Of a stretch of DNA of 64,000 nt, positions 9,906 through 18,212 are shown in pieces. Positions within the stretch are counted from its first letter, which is position 1. Every line of letters starts with the position of its first letter. Source of the DNA: Acinetobacter sp. A47 (GTDB lineage: Bacteria; Pseudomonadota; Gammaproteobacteria; Pseudomonadales; Moraxellaceae); assembly GCF_000805455.1 (NCBI RefSeq), contig NZ_JSUS01000071.1, positions 310,001 through 374,000 of the forward strand, read 5' to 3'. Position numbers and translations under genes: made by a program. Under the pieces are notes generated by a model that searched no databases, was not told the origin of the DNA, and worked only from the letters and a program-made list of their open reading frames with translations.

Positions 9906-10319
9906 ATGATCCAACGCCCATTTAAAATGATCTTACTATTTGCCATCAGCGGAATCAGCTTTACCGCCTGTTCTACGCTGCAAAGCCCGATGTCCACGGC
10001 CCAGCAGCCCTTGGAACAAGTAAAGAATATTGGGGCTTCACCTACCACTGAAGGAAATATCGCCAGACTGCTGAAACAGGGCCAGAACTGCACGATTGAA
10101 TTTACCGGATATTTTGACGGCGGACAGGCTGTAGAACACTGGACCTTTAATCAGGCCGGATTGATTTCTGCCGGCTCAACCACACAGCATCTGCGCAATC
10201 GTACGCTGGTTTCCTCAAATACGGCGACTGCTTTTGATATTGATGATCCGGCGGTTCAGGAAAATTTCAAGAAACTACAAAGTAATTTTAGTGCGGGCAA
10301 ACTGGCGCAGTGCCATTAA
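9906..10319 (+). CDS. Small lipoprotein, function unknown
   Basis: About 137 residues beginning MIQRPFKMILLFAISGISFTAC, a lipoprotein signal peptide with the lipid-modified Cys at about residue 22 (the lipobox FTAC is acceptable but not ideal). The mature part contains one further Cys near NCTIEF and one near the C-terminus (AQCH), which could form a disulfide. An in-frame start at 9825 would add 27 residues before the signal peptide and is unlikely. No family is recognised. A hairpin follows the stop, but its T-run serves the opposite strand. Confidence 0.6.
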   Translation: MIQRPFKMILLFAISGISFTACSTLQSPMSTAQQPLEQVKNIGASPTTEGNIARLLKQGQNCTIEFTGYFDGGQAVEHWTFNQAGLISAGSTTQHLRNRTLVSSNTATAFDIDDPAVQENFKKLQSNFSAGKLAQCH

Positions 10320-10326
10320 AGTGATA

Positions 10327-10363
10327 CAAAAAACCCGTTACGCCTGTCTGGCCAGTAACGGGT
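10327..10363 (-). terminator. Terminator of the subtilase operon
   Basis: ACCCGTTAC and GTAACGGGT form a perfect 9-bp stem. On the minus strand the stem is followed by six T, so it terminates the subtilase gene that ends at 10407. Confidence 0.8.
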
Positions 10364-10406
10364 CATGGCTATTTAAACAATATTCTGGATCAAGCCAAGC
10401 ATACAA

Positions 10407-11762
10407 CTAGTTCGGACTTAAACCGCTGGTTGCCGCGAGCAGGTCAATACGTGGAAAAACCAGTCCGGTTCTACGATCCAGCACCGGTTTTCCGGTTGCT
10501 TTCAGACGGTTGATGGTCTGGTCAATCGTTTCTGCCGGTCTAACCGGGTTGGCACGTAACAAGGCAATGGCACCCGCCACATGTGGCGCAGCCTGTGATG
10601 TACCGCCCTGCGTCTCGCCCCCTGCCGTAATCATTGCCCCCGGCGCCAGTAAAGTCACCAGTGAGCCTCCATTACTAAAGCAGGTCACTTTATCTGCAGC
10701 CGTGGTGGAATCGGAACAGGTCAGTGGATTGCCCCATGACACACTGCCAATATTACTGTCATAGACAGCCCCCACGCTGACTGCACCTGCGACACAGGCC
10801 GGCGAAGATACCCCGTCAGCAAAACCGTCATTACCCGATGCGACCACCGGTACCACACCCGCAGCACGGGCATTGGCAAAGGCAGTCCGGTAACTGCTTT
10901 CATCACATTCGGACGTATATTTGACATCAGGCACCCCCAGGCTCAGATTGACGGCCTTGATGTTATAGGTCTGGGCATTATTCACGGTCCAGTTTAAAGC
11001 AGCCAGAATATCGCTATCGTATGCTGTACTGCCCCATTGCCCATTAACACGGATTTTGCGGAAGGTATCGATACCAATAATTTTGGTCTGAGGCGCCACT
11101 TTAGCCACAATGCCGGCAACATTGCTGCCATGCCCATCATCATCCAGACTATTGTCATCAGGGGCACTATCAAAGGCATAGACCACCCGGCAGCTGGAAG
11201 CAGGGGTATTTACAGCGGTACAGCCAAAATCCGCATGCTTATAATTCACCCCGGTATCAATCACCACGACACTTGTACCGGCACCACTAAAGCCATTGCT
11301 CACCGCCTGTGGCTGGTTAATCAGGGGTAAACTCTGAAGCGTGGTGGTGACATTTTTACGGTTGGGATAGACCCCCTTGACCGCAGGATCATTCAGGACT
11401 TTTGCCAGCGTTTCACGGTTTTGAATCCGGTACAGGCCTAAGGGCAGGCCATTAAATTCGCGTAAGGTCTGAAAGCCGGCTGTGCGGTCAAATTTATTTT
11501 TAAACTGACTTTTGCTACTGGCAATCAGGCTACGTTTTTCTTGCCCTAAAGTGGTGCTGCTTGCACCCTGTTCATATTCAATCAGTAAATCATTCGAATC
11601 ATTATTGAGCAGTGCATTGAGGTCAATTTTGCCTTTAGCCACCTTGCTGAGGGCGGCAGTACTCAGTTGTTGTTTAAGTTGAATGGCATTGAGCGTTGCA
11701 GCCATCGGGCTACTACTATAAAAAACACATAAGCCAAGTAATAGGAAGGTTTTATTTTTCAC
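10407..11762 (-). CDS. Secreted S8 family subtilisin-like serine peptidase
   Basis: A 451-residue subtilase. An N-terminal signal peptide (KNKTFLLLGLCVFYSSSPMAA) is followed by a propeptide-like region (about residues 40-140) resembling an I9 inhibitor domain, then the catalytic domain. The triad is visible: Asp in VVVIDTGVNYKHADFG, His in DDDGHGSNVAGI and Ser in GGTSQAAPHVAGAIALL; the oxyanion Asn is in VVASGNDG. Several Cys pairs suit an exported enzyme. The GTG at 11762 is preferred because GGAG lies about 7 bases upstream and the signal peptide begins at once. An in-frame ATG at 11834, abutting the stop of the preceding gene, would add 24 residues and has no Shine-Dalgarno. It is probably cotranscribed with the small anchored protein upstream. 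Confidence 0.9.
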   Translation of the reverse strand: MKNKTFLLLGLCVFYSSSPMAATLNAIQLKQQLSTAALSKVAKGKIDLNALLNNDSNDLLIEYEQGASSTTLGQEKRSLIASSKSQFKNKFDRTAGFQTLREFNGLPLGLYRIQNRETLAKVLNDPAVKGVYPNRKNVTTTLQSLPLINQPQAVSNGFSGAGTSVVVIDTGVNYKHADFGCTAVNTPASSCRVVYAFDSAPDDNSLDDDGHGSNVAGIVAKVAPQTKIIGIDTFRKIRVNGQWGSTAYDSDILAALNWTVNNAQTYNIKAVNLSLGVPDVKYTSECDESSYRTAFANARAAGVVPVVASGNDGFADGVSSPACVAGAVSVGAVYDSNIGSVSWGNPLTCSDSTTAADKVTCFSNGGSLVTLLAPGAMITAGGETQGGTSQAAPHVAGAIALLRANPVRPAETIDQTINRLKATGKPVLDRRTGLVFPRIDLLAATSGLSPN

Positions 11763-11834
11763 TGTTGGTCTCCATGATTCCAGGGTAAGGAATCTTTGTT
11801 TTTTTGGTTTTCTTGGATAAAGAAACCCAGTCAT

Positions 11835-12143
11835 TTAAAGTTTTTTAATTTCATTTGCCGGATCCGTATCAGGATCAATCGGCTGTATTGACGGATCACT
11901 TTTGGTGTCATAAAACTGGGCATTGTTTTGATGTGTTTCCAGTGTCTTTGACAGGGTTGATGTCGCTGGTTCTGTAGTTACCTCCTCTTTATTTAATACA
12001 GCGGGAACAGCACCCGATTGCGCAGGGCCGACCTGATAGATCGCGGTATCATCTGCTGAACTTGCAGGTTCCGCGGGTTCAAAATAAAAAACCACGATAC
12101 CCAGTACCACTAAAACAAGTAGAAAGGCTGCAATCTGTTTCAT
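11835..12143 (-). CDS. Small membrane-anchored protein paired with the subtilase
   Basis: A 102-residue protein: one N-terminal transmembrane helix (KQIAAFLLVLVVLGIVVFYF) followed by about 80 hydrophilic residues rich in Ala, Thr, Asp and Pro that are probably disordered in the periplasm. GGAG lies about 9 bases before the ATG. It ends directly before the first possible start codon of the subtilase gene, so the two form an operon. An accessory or substrate role toward the peptidase is only a guess from position. Confidence 0.6.
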   Translation of the reverse strand: MKQIAAFLLVLVVLGIVVFYFEPAEPASSADDTAIYQVGPAQSGAVPAVLNKEEVTTEPATSTLSKTLETHQNNAQFYDTKSDPSIQPIDPDTDPANEIKKL

Positions 12144-12756
12144 TTATATTCTCCAGTGCCTTATGGCTGACGCTTGCCTGGTTTTCATTTCTTTTTCTAT
12201 AAATCATGCAGATACCAGTTAAAATTCACTTTAAATTTCACCTGATCATGTTCATCAATAACGGTCTGGATCCTGTACCGGTTCAGACCTACATGGGCAT
12301 GATGGATGCCTTTATGGCTGCAATCAGCTCAAGCCTTTTTCACAACAGACCGGGTGAAAAATAAAATTCATTAAAAAACTGTACTCATGATTTAATCTAT
12401 TTATACCAAGCAATAAAAATGCCATGACCACTATTCTGTTTGCTTTTCTTAAAGTGTTTTAGCTGCGCTTCAAAACCTATCTGGTTTGATAATAAAATGT
12501 TCAGAATAGATGGCTTCACCGCCTGTACGGCAGGCTAAAAAAGATGTTTTTACAAGCATTTATACGGGATTAAAAACGTTAATTTTCACGTATTTATACC
12601 AAATTTGAATCTCCACAATTTATCACCAAAGTGTGTTTAAGCTGTAATCCGGTTGTAACGTTTGATGAAAATCACACATTTTTGATTTTTTGCTCGCTAT
12701 GATGCAATTGCGTTAATGAAGTATCGCTTTACGATACATCGCTTAAGGAAATCGCA
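12144..12756. other. Long intergenic region between divergent genes
   Basis: This 613-base stretch separates divergent genes and should carry two promoters. It contains a short hairpin (GCCTG at 12521-12525 with CAGGC at 12531-12535, then an A-rich run) and, in the 5' leader of the downstream gene, a perfect 6-bp inverted repeat (GTATCG 12721-12726 with CGATAC 12732-12737) 20 bases before the start codon. No open frame of convincing coding character is seen. Confidence 0.5.
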
Positions 12757-13371
12757 ATGAAAAAAATGATCAAAACAGCTATCGTGACAACAACTATCCT
12801 TGCTTCTGCATCTGTTTTCGCACAGAGCGCCGGAGTAAATGCGAATGGCTCAGCTCAAGTCAATGTACAAACTGGTGGCTTGCTTAAAGGCGTAACAGGC
12901 GCAGTGAAAAATACAGCACAAGGTGTAGGACACGTGGCACAAGGTGTAGGTCATACTGCTCATCACGTTGGCCATGCTGCCGTGAATACGGGTGTCAAGG
13001 CAACGCAGAAAACAGTAGGAACAGCAACGCAGATCGGCTCACAAGTGGTGAGCAAAACAGGTGAAACTGTTAAAAATACCAAAAACTATGCCGTAGACAA
13101 GGCTATAGATGGCAAAGAACTTGCCGCTGAAACCACGACCAATGTCAAACAGCGTATTGCCGACCAGCAAGCATCGGCAAAATCAAAATCATTGAATCTG
13201 GGCGCTGCCACCAATGCAGAAGCACAAGTCAATGGCAAGGCATCAGGTGTCAATGCACAGACCGGCTTAAATGTCGATAACAAAGGCCTGCAAACCGGTG
13301 CCAATGTCGGTGTCAAAGTACTGGGTGTCAATGCCAACGTGAATACCAATGCAAAAATTGGTAGCAACTAA
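12757..13371 (+). CDS. Exported repetitive protein, function unknown
   Basis: A 204-residue protein with a standard signal peptide ending AFAQ (VFAQSAG). The mature part is low-complexity and helix-prone: a segment with HVAQGVGHTAHHVGHAAVN-type repeats, then a Lys/Thr-rich stretch with VVSKTGETVKNTKN, and then a C-terminal block of short beta-like alternations (GVNAQTGLNVDN, GANVGVKVLGVNANVNTN). Ala, Val, Asn, Gly and Thr dominate and there is no cysteine in the mature protein. No family is recognised. AAGGAA just upstream is a good ribosome binding site, and a strong terminator follows. Confidence 0.65.
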   Translation: MKKMIKTAIVTTTILASASVFAQSAGVNANGSAQVNVQTGGLLKGVTGAVKNTAQGVGHVAQGVGHTAHHVGHAAVNTGVKATQKTVGTATQIGSQVVSKTGETVKNTKNYAVDKAIDGKELAAETTTNVKQRIADQQASAKSKSLNLGAATNAEAQVNGKASGVNAQTGLNVDNKGLQTGANVGVKVLGVNANVNTNAKIGSN

Positions 13372-13390
13372 GGCTTTCCAGCAAGCTGAA

Positions 13391-13423
13391 AAAAAGCCCT
13401 TTGCAATGCAAAGGGCTTTTTTA
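13391..13423. terminator. Bidirectional terminator
   Basis: A 14-bp near-perfect stem (AAAAAGCCCTTTGC / GCAAAGGGCTTTTT) with a 3-base loop and A/T runs on both sides lies between two convergent genes and can serve both. Confidence 0.9.
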
Positions 13424-13433
13424 TGACACCACG

Positions 13434-14771
13434 TTAATGACAGCGTTGTAGTCTGGTCTGATCATCCAGCGGCTGTTCAACAAAATGGGTAAATCCCTGT
13501 TCATCACAGCTTAAGGTCAGCTGCTTATAACTGATGCTGCAAAACCCGGCATAGCACTTGAACACCAGTGGCGACTGATCAAGGGCCAACTCCTCCCCGA
13601 CTTTCACCAGTTTGTGAATACCACGGTCATTCATGGTCAGCAAATAACGTTCAGCATTCAGCTCAAGCTCTACCAAGGCGCTGGTTGTGACACTCAGCGG
13701 AACCAGATAGTTCTGATTGGCTGCAAGCGTAGCAGCGCTATAACTTTCCAGTTTCAGACTGACCAGATTAAAGACCAGACAGGTCTCTTGGGCAGTCATT
13801 AGGGTTGGTTTGGAGCAAGCAGTCTGTTGTACAAAATGCGGATGGATTCCGAGCTTGTGCAGGTTCTGCTCGCTGGCATGATTTAGCTTGAATAGCTGCT
13901 GTACCAGTTTCTGCTTGATGATGGCATCAAAATAGCGCTCATCCAGCTCAAACTGATTACTTTCCAGAATCTTTAATAATGCCTGCGGATGCCTTGGCAG
14001 CAATGCATCCAGCACATGCCGATAATAAAACTTGCTTTGCTTTTTAACGTCACGTACCCGCTTGTAGAAATAGGTAAGTTCAAACGGCTTTTCGACAAAA
14101 TCATTGAGCAGTTGCGAGCTTGCCAGCACCGAAAGTGCTTCATGGCCGGTAAATGGCAAATGAATCACATGCAGCTGAGGCAATAAGGGCTGGATTTTTA
14201 AGAAATGTTCTTTATCTTCGGCAAAATAAGGATCGTAAACAATAATGTATTCACGTGAAGCATCCACTTCATCGGCCTGAATCTGCATCTCCTGATGAAT
14301 GCTGGCATCAAAAAACTCGGCATAACGGCGGTCTTGTACCACTTCAGGATCGATTGAATATTGTGGAACAAAAGCCACCACTTTTTGCATATTCAACAGG
14401 TTGGAATATTTAATCGCAGCATAGCCGCCCATGGAGCCGCCATAGCCAACAATCTGTTTGAATTGCTGCAAAATAGGCAGAATCTGTTGCTGCATTTGCA
14501 ACATGCTGCTTTTAGGAAACCATGATTTCTGTTTTGGCATAATGCCAAGGACATTGTATTGATATTTTATTAATGATTTTTCAGCATTGATGGACATTCC
14601 CTTGGCACGACTAATCAGGTCGCCGAACGAAACGACCAAAGTGCTACTGGAACCTTTTAGAAAAATAACGCGAATATGTTCATCTTCAAATACGATTTGC
14701 TTATCCATGCTCACACTGAATAACTGATCCAAGGCCTGTAGCAAAAAGTCATCAAATGATGGCTTTGCCAA
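13434..14771 (-). CDS. Alpha/beta-hydrolase fold protein, substrate unknown
   Basis: A 445-residue cytosolic protein. Residues about 30-240 have the alpha/beta-hydrolase layout: a nucleophile elbow GYGGSMGGYAAIKY (Ser near residue 111), a later acidic region VYDPYFAEDKEH and a His in LPFTGHEALSVL. The C-terminal half is helical and then beta-rich and matches no family I know. The first possible start is a TTG at 14771 with no strong ribosome binding site; a stop codon lies a few codons upstream. The next in-frame ATG is at residue 22 (MDKQIVFEDEH), which would keep the hydrolase domain and is a fair alternative. It is divergent from a methyltransferase gene. Confidence 0.65.
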   Translation of the reverse strand: MAKPSFDDFLLQALDQLFSVSMDKQIVFEDEHIRVIFLKGSSSTLVVSFGDLISRAKGMSINAEKSLIKYQYNVLGIMPKQKSWFPKSSMLQMQQQILPILQQFKQIVGYGGSMGGYAAIKYSNLLNMQKVVAFVPQYSIDPEVVQDRRYAEFFDASIHQEMQIQADEVDASREYIIVYDPYFAEDKEHFLKIQPLLPQLHVIHLPFTGHEALSVLASSQLLNDFVEKPFELTYFYKRVRDVKKQSKFYYRHVLDALLPRHPQALLKILESNQFELDERYFDAIIKQKLVQQLFKLNHASEQNLHKLGIHPHFVQQTACSKPTLMTAQETCLVFNLVSLKLESYSAATLAANQNYLVPLSVTTSALVELELNAERYLLTMNDRGIHKLVKVGEELALDQSPLVFKCYAGFCSISYKQLTLSCDEQGFTHFVEQPLDDQTRLQRCH

Positions 14772-14829
14772 ACCATAATTGCGGAGTATCTTATTTTATA
14801 GAGATAAGACAGATAAAAAAGCGCAAAAG

Positions 14830-15609
14830 ATGACACAATCCTTACACCCTGCTGCTCAAAAAGGCTTTAGTTCAGGGGCCGAACTGTACCAGCAAGTTCG
14901 CCCCAGTTACCCGCAAGATATTGCGTTTTGGCTGCAAGATCGCCTCCAGATAGGTGAAAACTCCACGGTCATAGACCTCGGTTCAGGGACTGGCAAATTC
15001 TTACCCTACCTGTTGCAAAACCGGGCAAACGTAATTGCTGTCGAGCCTGTCACTGAAATGTTGCAGCAGCTTCGCCACAGCTATCCGGCAGTCCGGTGCA
15101 TACAGGCTTCTAGCGACCAGATCCCGCTTGCAAATGCCTCCATTGACGCCATTGTCTGTGCCCAGTCCTTCCACTGGTTTGCCAATATGACCACCTTGAC
15201 CGAAATGCACCGGCTGCTGAGCGCGTCGGGACATTTAGGCCTGATCTGGAATCAACGTGACACCACGGTTGACTGGGTCAAGGCACTGGCAGATGCAATT
15301 GCCCCGTTAGAAGCTGACACGCCACGCTATCATAGTGAACAGTGGAAACAGGTATTTGAACAGCAGCAACTGTTTCACTTTGCTGAATTACAGACTTTTC
15401 AGCAGAAACATCGTGGCACGGTCGAACAAGTGGTGAGTAAGCGCCTGCTTTCGACCAGCTTTATTGCGGCCATGCCCGACGCAGAACAGCAACAGTTAAA
15501 AGCAAAGTTTGAACAAATTGTATTTGATTTTACCGGTTTAACTGCGCAAGATCAGATTGATTTTCCCTATACCACCTTTGCATATCATTTTCAGAAAATT
15601 GCAAAATAA
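14830..15609 (+). CDS. Class I SAM-dependent methyltransferase
   Basis: About 259 residues. SAM-binding motif I is VIDLGSGTGKFLP (near residue 45), followed by VIAVEPVTEML as the acidic end of strand 2 and by DAIVCAQSFHWF, a post-motif typical of methyltransferase type 11 proteins in which the His-Trp-Phe is common. Substrate unknown. The ATG at 14830 is chosen because the preceding 17 in-frame codons are Lys/Asp-rich and not conserved in type. The stop is 19 bases before the next gene, a lipoprotein, so cotranscription is likely. Confidence 0.8.
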   Translation: MTQSLHPAAQKGFSSGAELYQQVRPSYPQDIAFWLQDRLQIGENSTVIDLGSGTGKFLPYLLQNRANVIAVEPVTEMLQQLRHSYPAVRCIQASSDQIPLANASIDAIVCAQSFHWFANMTTLTEMHRLLSASGHLGLIWNQRDTTVDWVKALADAIAPLEADTPRYHSEQWKQVFEQQQLFHFAELQTFQQKHRGTVEQVVSKRLLSTSFIAAMPDAEQQQLKAKFEQIVFDFTGLTAQDQIDFPYTTFAYHFQKIAK

Positions 15610-15628
15610 ATATTTGTCGAGTTGATCC

Positions 15629-16189
15629 ATGCCGAGTATTAAGACCGCCTTTACCCTGAGCTGCCTGCTCAGTTCAGCCCTGCTCCTGAGTGCCTGCAAT
15701 AAAGATAAAGAACCGCCTGCCCAGCAACAACAGCAAAGCGGTTCAGCTCAGGACACAATTGGACAGTTAAAGCAGCTGCCGATCAAACAGTTCCCTGCAA
15801 CCGCGGATGATGGTCACGATATTGCCATACTGGATGACTATGACCGTCGTTTTACCGACATGAGTGACAGTATGGAAATGGAATTGGCCAAGATGAAAGA
15901 AGCCAATACCCTGACTCCGGAGTTTGAACAGCAACGCCAGAAGGACAATGTCAAATCTGCACTATCCATGCTCAAAGAGCTGGAGCTGAAAACCGAGCAA
16001 GGCCGTTATATTCAGGGCTTGCTATATGATTACTGGGAGCAGCAGGCCAAAGCCCTGCAACAGGCCGATAGCCCGAAAAGCGGTGCCAGCCAGAATGTCG
16101 ATCAGCTCAATGAATATCTGCATGCTCAAAGCCAGCTGCATCACTGGAGAAGTACCCAGTCCGCTGAAACAAAGGCACAGGAAGAATAA
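15629..16189 (+). CDS. Lipoprotein, function unknown
   Basis: A 186-residue protein with a textbook lipoprotein signal peptide (lipobox LLSAC, Cys at about residue 23), then a Gln-rich linker and a mostly helical, Glu/Lys/Gln-rich domain without cysteines. Residue +2 after the Cys is Asn, not Asp, which favours outer-membrane sorting. No family is recognised. Confidence 0.65.
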   Translation: MPSIKTAFTLSCLLSSALLLSACNKDKEPPAQQQQQSGSAQDTIGQLKQLPIKQFPATADDGHDIAILDDYDRRFTDMSDSMEMELAKMKEANTLTPEFEQQRQKDNVKSALSMLKELELKTEQGRYIQGLLYDYWEQQAKALQQADSPKSGASQNVDQLNEYLHAQSQLHHWRSTQSAETKAQEE

Positions 16190-16200
16190 TGGATTGCCAT

Positions 16201-16231
16201 AAAAAAAGAGGTTTTTTACGACCTCTTTTTT
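16201..16231. terminator. Bidirectional terminator
   Basis: AAAAAAGAGGT and ACCTCTTTTTT form an 11-bp stem with A/T runs on both sides, between convergent genes ending at 16189 and 16253. Confidence 0.85.
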
Positions 16232-16252
16232 ACCTCAATGGAGTGTAGTAAT

Positions 16253-16816
16253 TTAAATATTCTGTTTTTCAATCCACTGAATGGAACTGACCCGGAACAG
16301 TTCACAGGCACCATCTCCGACACCGCCGGGGGTGAGCGACGATTTCCAGACCAGATCCTTATCACGAATCTCGACCAGTTCGCCTTTTAACTGCACCAGA
16401 TCGCCACGCTTAACCTGCTTGATCTGTTTGGCAATCTCCGGATTGGCCGGAATAATATGCATATTCGACACCATTTTGATGGCCTGCTCCGGTGGTACAG
16501 GTAATTTGGTCATTTTCCAGTTCAGGTAACGGTCATACTGGCGTACATCAATGGTCCGTGCGATCTCGGGCTGTGCAAATAGTCCCAGACTGACCGCATA
16601 ATCAATCGGGGAAAATTTGGCCTGCTCATCATCATGATAGACTTTTGAGCCAAGAATCCGGAAGTTGCCGTCAAAAGGTTTCAGGACCGAAATCGATTGA
16701 TATTTCACAACGGGCGCTAAACCATTGGCAATATTATATTCTTCCCCACCGGTCGATGCATGTGTCTGCCCAATTGCAACAACCATGCATAAACTCATCA
16801 ACAGACGTTTTTTCAT
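16253..16816 (-). CDS. Exported protein, function unknown
   Basis: A 187-residue protein with a signal peptide (MKKRLLMSLCMVVAIGQTHA, cleavage after the last Ala). The mature protein has DYAVSLGLFAQPEIARTIDV, RYLNWKMTKLPVPPEQ, and a C-terminal LKGELVEIRDKDLVWKSS block that looks like an OB-type beta segment. A single Cys occurs near the C-terminus. The WKMT-type pattern followed by a beta-barrel-like block occurs in several exported Acinetobacter and Pseudomonas hypotheticals, but I cannot name the family. It is convergent with the lipoprotein gene and divergent from the next methyltransferase. Confidence 0.65.
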   Translation of the reverse strand: MKKRLLMSLCMVVAIGQTHASTGGEEYNIANGLAPVVKYQSISVLKPFDGNFRILGSKVYHDDEQAKFSPIDYAVSLGLFAQPEIARTIDVRQYDRYLNWKMTKLPVPPEQAIKMVSNMHIIPANPEIAKQIKQVKRGDLVQLKGELVEIRDKDLVWKSSLTPGGVGDGACELFRVSSIQWIEKQNI

Positions 16817-16983
16817 GGCTCAATCATCCTCAAATCAGCAAAAACTTAGAAAAGTATTTCTGTTCATAGTATGCTTAGATGGTGAAAAAAAGTGCTTTTT
16901 TTAGTAACAATCCAACTGACTTTAGTCATATTTTTGTGGTGCAGATCCCATCCCCCTTCTTTTGAATCAATGAATGGAAGCCC

Positions 16984-17619
16984 ATGATTTACCAATTTTA
17001 CCAACGTCGCATTTTTCCGCATTTACTCAATCAGGTCATGCAGACCGCCAGCCTGATGGACCGACGCCGTGAACTGCTACTCTCGATCGAGGGAGAGGTC
17101 CTCGAGATTGGCTTTGGCACAGGTCTGAATATTCCGTTTTATGGCAATGTCGATACCCTGTATGCACTGGAACCCAATCCGGACATCTATCAGCTGGCTG
17201 TGGAACGGGTACAGCATGCACCGTTCTTTGTTAAACATGTACAAGCCTGTGCGGAGAAACTGCCTTTTGCCGATGCTTCTCTCGATCATGTCGTGTCGAC
17301 CTGGACCCTGTGTAGTATTGCACAGCTCGATCAGGCCCTCGCAGAAATCTACCGGGTACTCAAACCGACAGGAACCTTTCATCTGGTCGAGCATGTCAAA
17401 CATCCGGACTCGGCAAAAATACAGGCGCTGCAAACCCTGCTGACGCCCCTGCAAAAACGTCTTGCAGATGGGTGTCACCTCAATCGTGACATTGAACGGC
17501 ACCTGTTACAGGCCCGATTTAAATTGATCGAGCAACAATACCTTGATGCAGAAGGGGTTCCGGCTGTTGCGCAAAAGATGCTCCTAGCCCGGGCACAGAA
17601 ATTAGAGATCCCGCATTAA
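16984..17619 (+). CDS. Class I SAM-dependent methyltransferase
   Basis: A 211-residue methyltransferase with motif I VLEIGFGTGLNIPFY (near residue 40), ALEPNPDIY as the motif II acidic residue, and DHVVSTWTLCSIAQLDQALAEIYRVLKPTG as the region around motif III. The LCSI and HLVEHVK segments resemble UbiE-like and phosphatidylethanolamine N-methyltransferase-like proteins (methyltransferase type 11). Substrate unknown. Its last four bases overlap the convergent nuclease-like gene, so no terminator separates the pair. Confidence 0.8.
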   Translation: MIYQFYQRRIFPHLLNQVMQTASLMDRRRELLLSIEGEVLEIGFGTGLNIPFYGNVDTLYALEPNPDIYQLAVERVQHAPFFVKHVQACAEKLPFADASLDHVVSTWTLCSIAQLDQALAEIYRVLKPTGTFHLVEHVKHPDSAKIQALQTLLTPLQKRLADGCHLNRDIERHLLQARFKLIEQQYLDAEGVPAVAQKMLLARAQKLEIPH

Positions 17620-18083
17620 TCTTCAAAATCGATTCTTAAAGTCTCAAAACGGATCCGGCCTTCGCGTACCGCCTGGGCAATGGCCTGCTGTCCTTTGCTC
17701 AGGCGCGCGCCGCCACTTTTGATGTCGAGCAAAATGACTTCGATATCTTCGGCTGCCCCGTCGCCATCACGGAAATCGGTATAGCCATCAAATACCACAT
17801 AGTCGACCGGGTCTCCGAGAAATTTGGCATCACTTGGCAGATACTGGAACTCGGGCAAGATTGGCGCAAACTGTTCCGCCATTTTACCCTTCAGGACTGC
17901 ACGGCTGGTATTGACACTGCGCTTCTGGGCATCCAGCAAGGCCTGTTTATGTTCCAGCTCCAGCTCGGCAATATACTTTTCATATTCGGCCTGCACACGA
18001 CCATTCCGGGTACCCGACAGAATCAGGGTGGTGATGACGACTCCGATACAGCCACCGATCAACATTGCAAGCCAAACCGACAT
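17616..18083 (-). CDS. Membrane-anchored endonuclease-like protein (Holliday-junction-resolvase-related)
   Basis: About 155 residues: an N-terminal transmembrane helix (MSVWLAMLIGGCIGVVITTLIL), a coiled-coil-like Glu/Lys-rich stretch (about residues 30-60), and a compact C-terminal domain. The domain shows FLGDPVDYVVFDG, then DIEVILLDIKSGGARLSKGQQAI, the pattern of PF10107-type proteins, described as endonucleases related to archaeal Holliday junction resolvases (restriction-endonuclease fold with Asp ... E-x-K-like core; here D-I-K). The ATG at 18083 has AAGGAAG upstream and begins directly at the helix; an upstream ATG at 18146 is less likely. DNA cleavage is not shown. Confidence 0.65.
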   Translation of the reverse strand: MSVWLAMLIGGCIGVVITTLILSGTRNGRVQAEYEKYIAELELEHKQALLDAQKRSVNTSRAVLKGKMAEQFAPILPEFQYLPSDAKFLGDPVDYVVFDGYTDFRDGDGAAEDIEVILLDIKSGGARLSKGQQAIAQAVREGRIRFETLRIDFED

Positions 18084-18212
18084 AGAAGCTTCCTTTTTAT
18101 GAATGTCGCTATTTAACTGCAACATTAAACTTTTGTCATGTGTCACACACTCAGACTAAAAAGATGCTAAGGTATACCTGTATACGAGAGCCTAGTTAAT
18201 AAATCTAATTTC

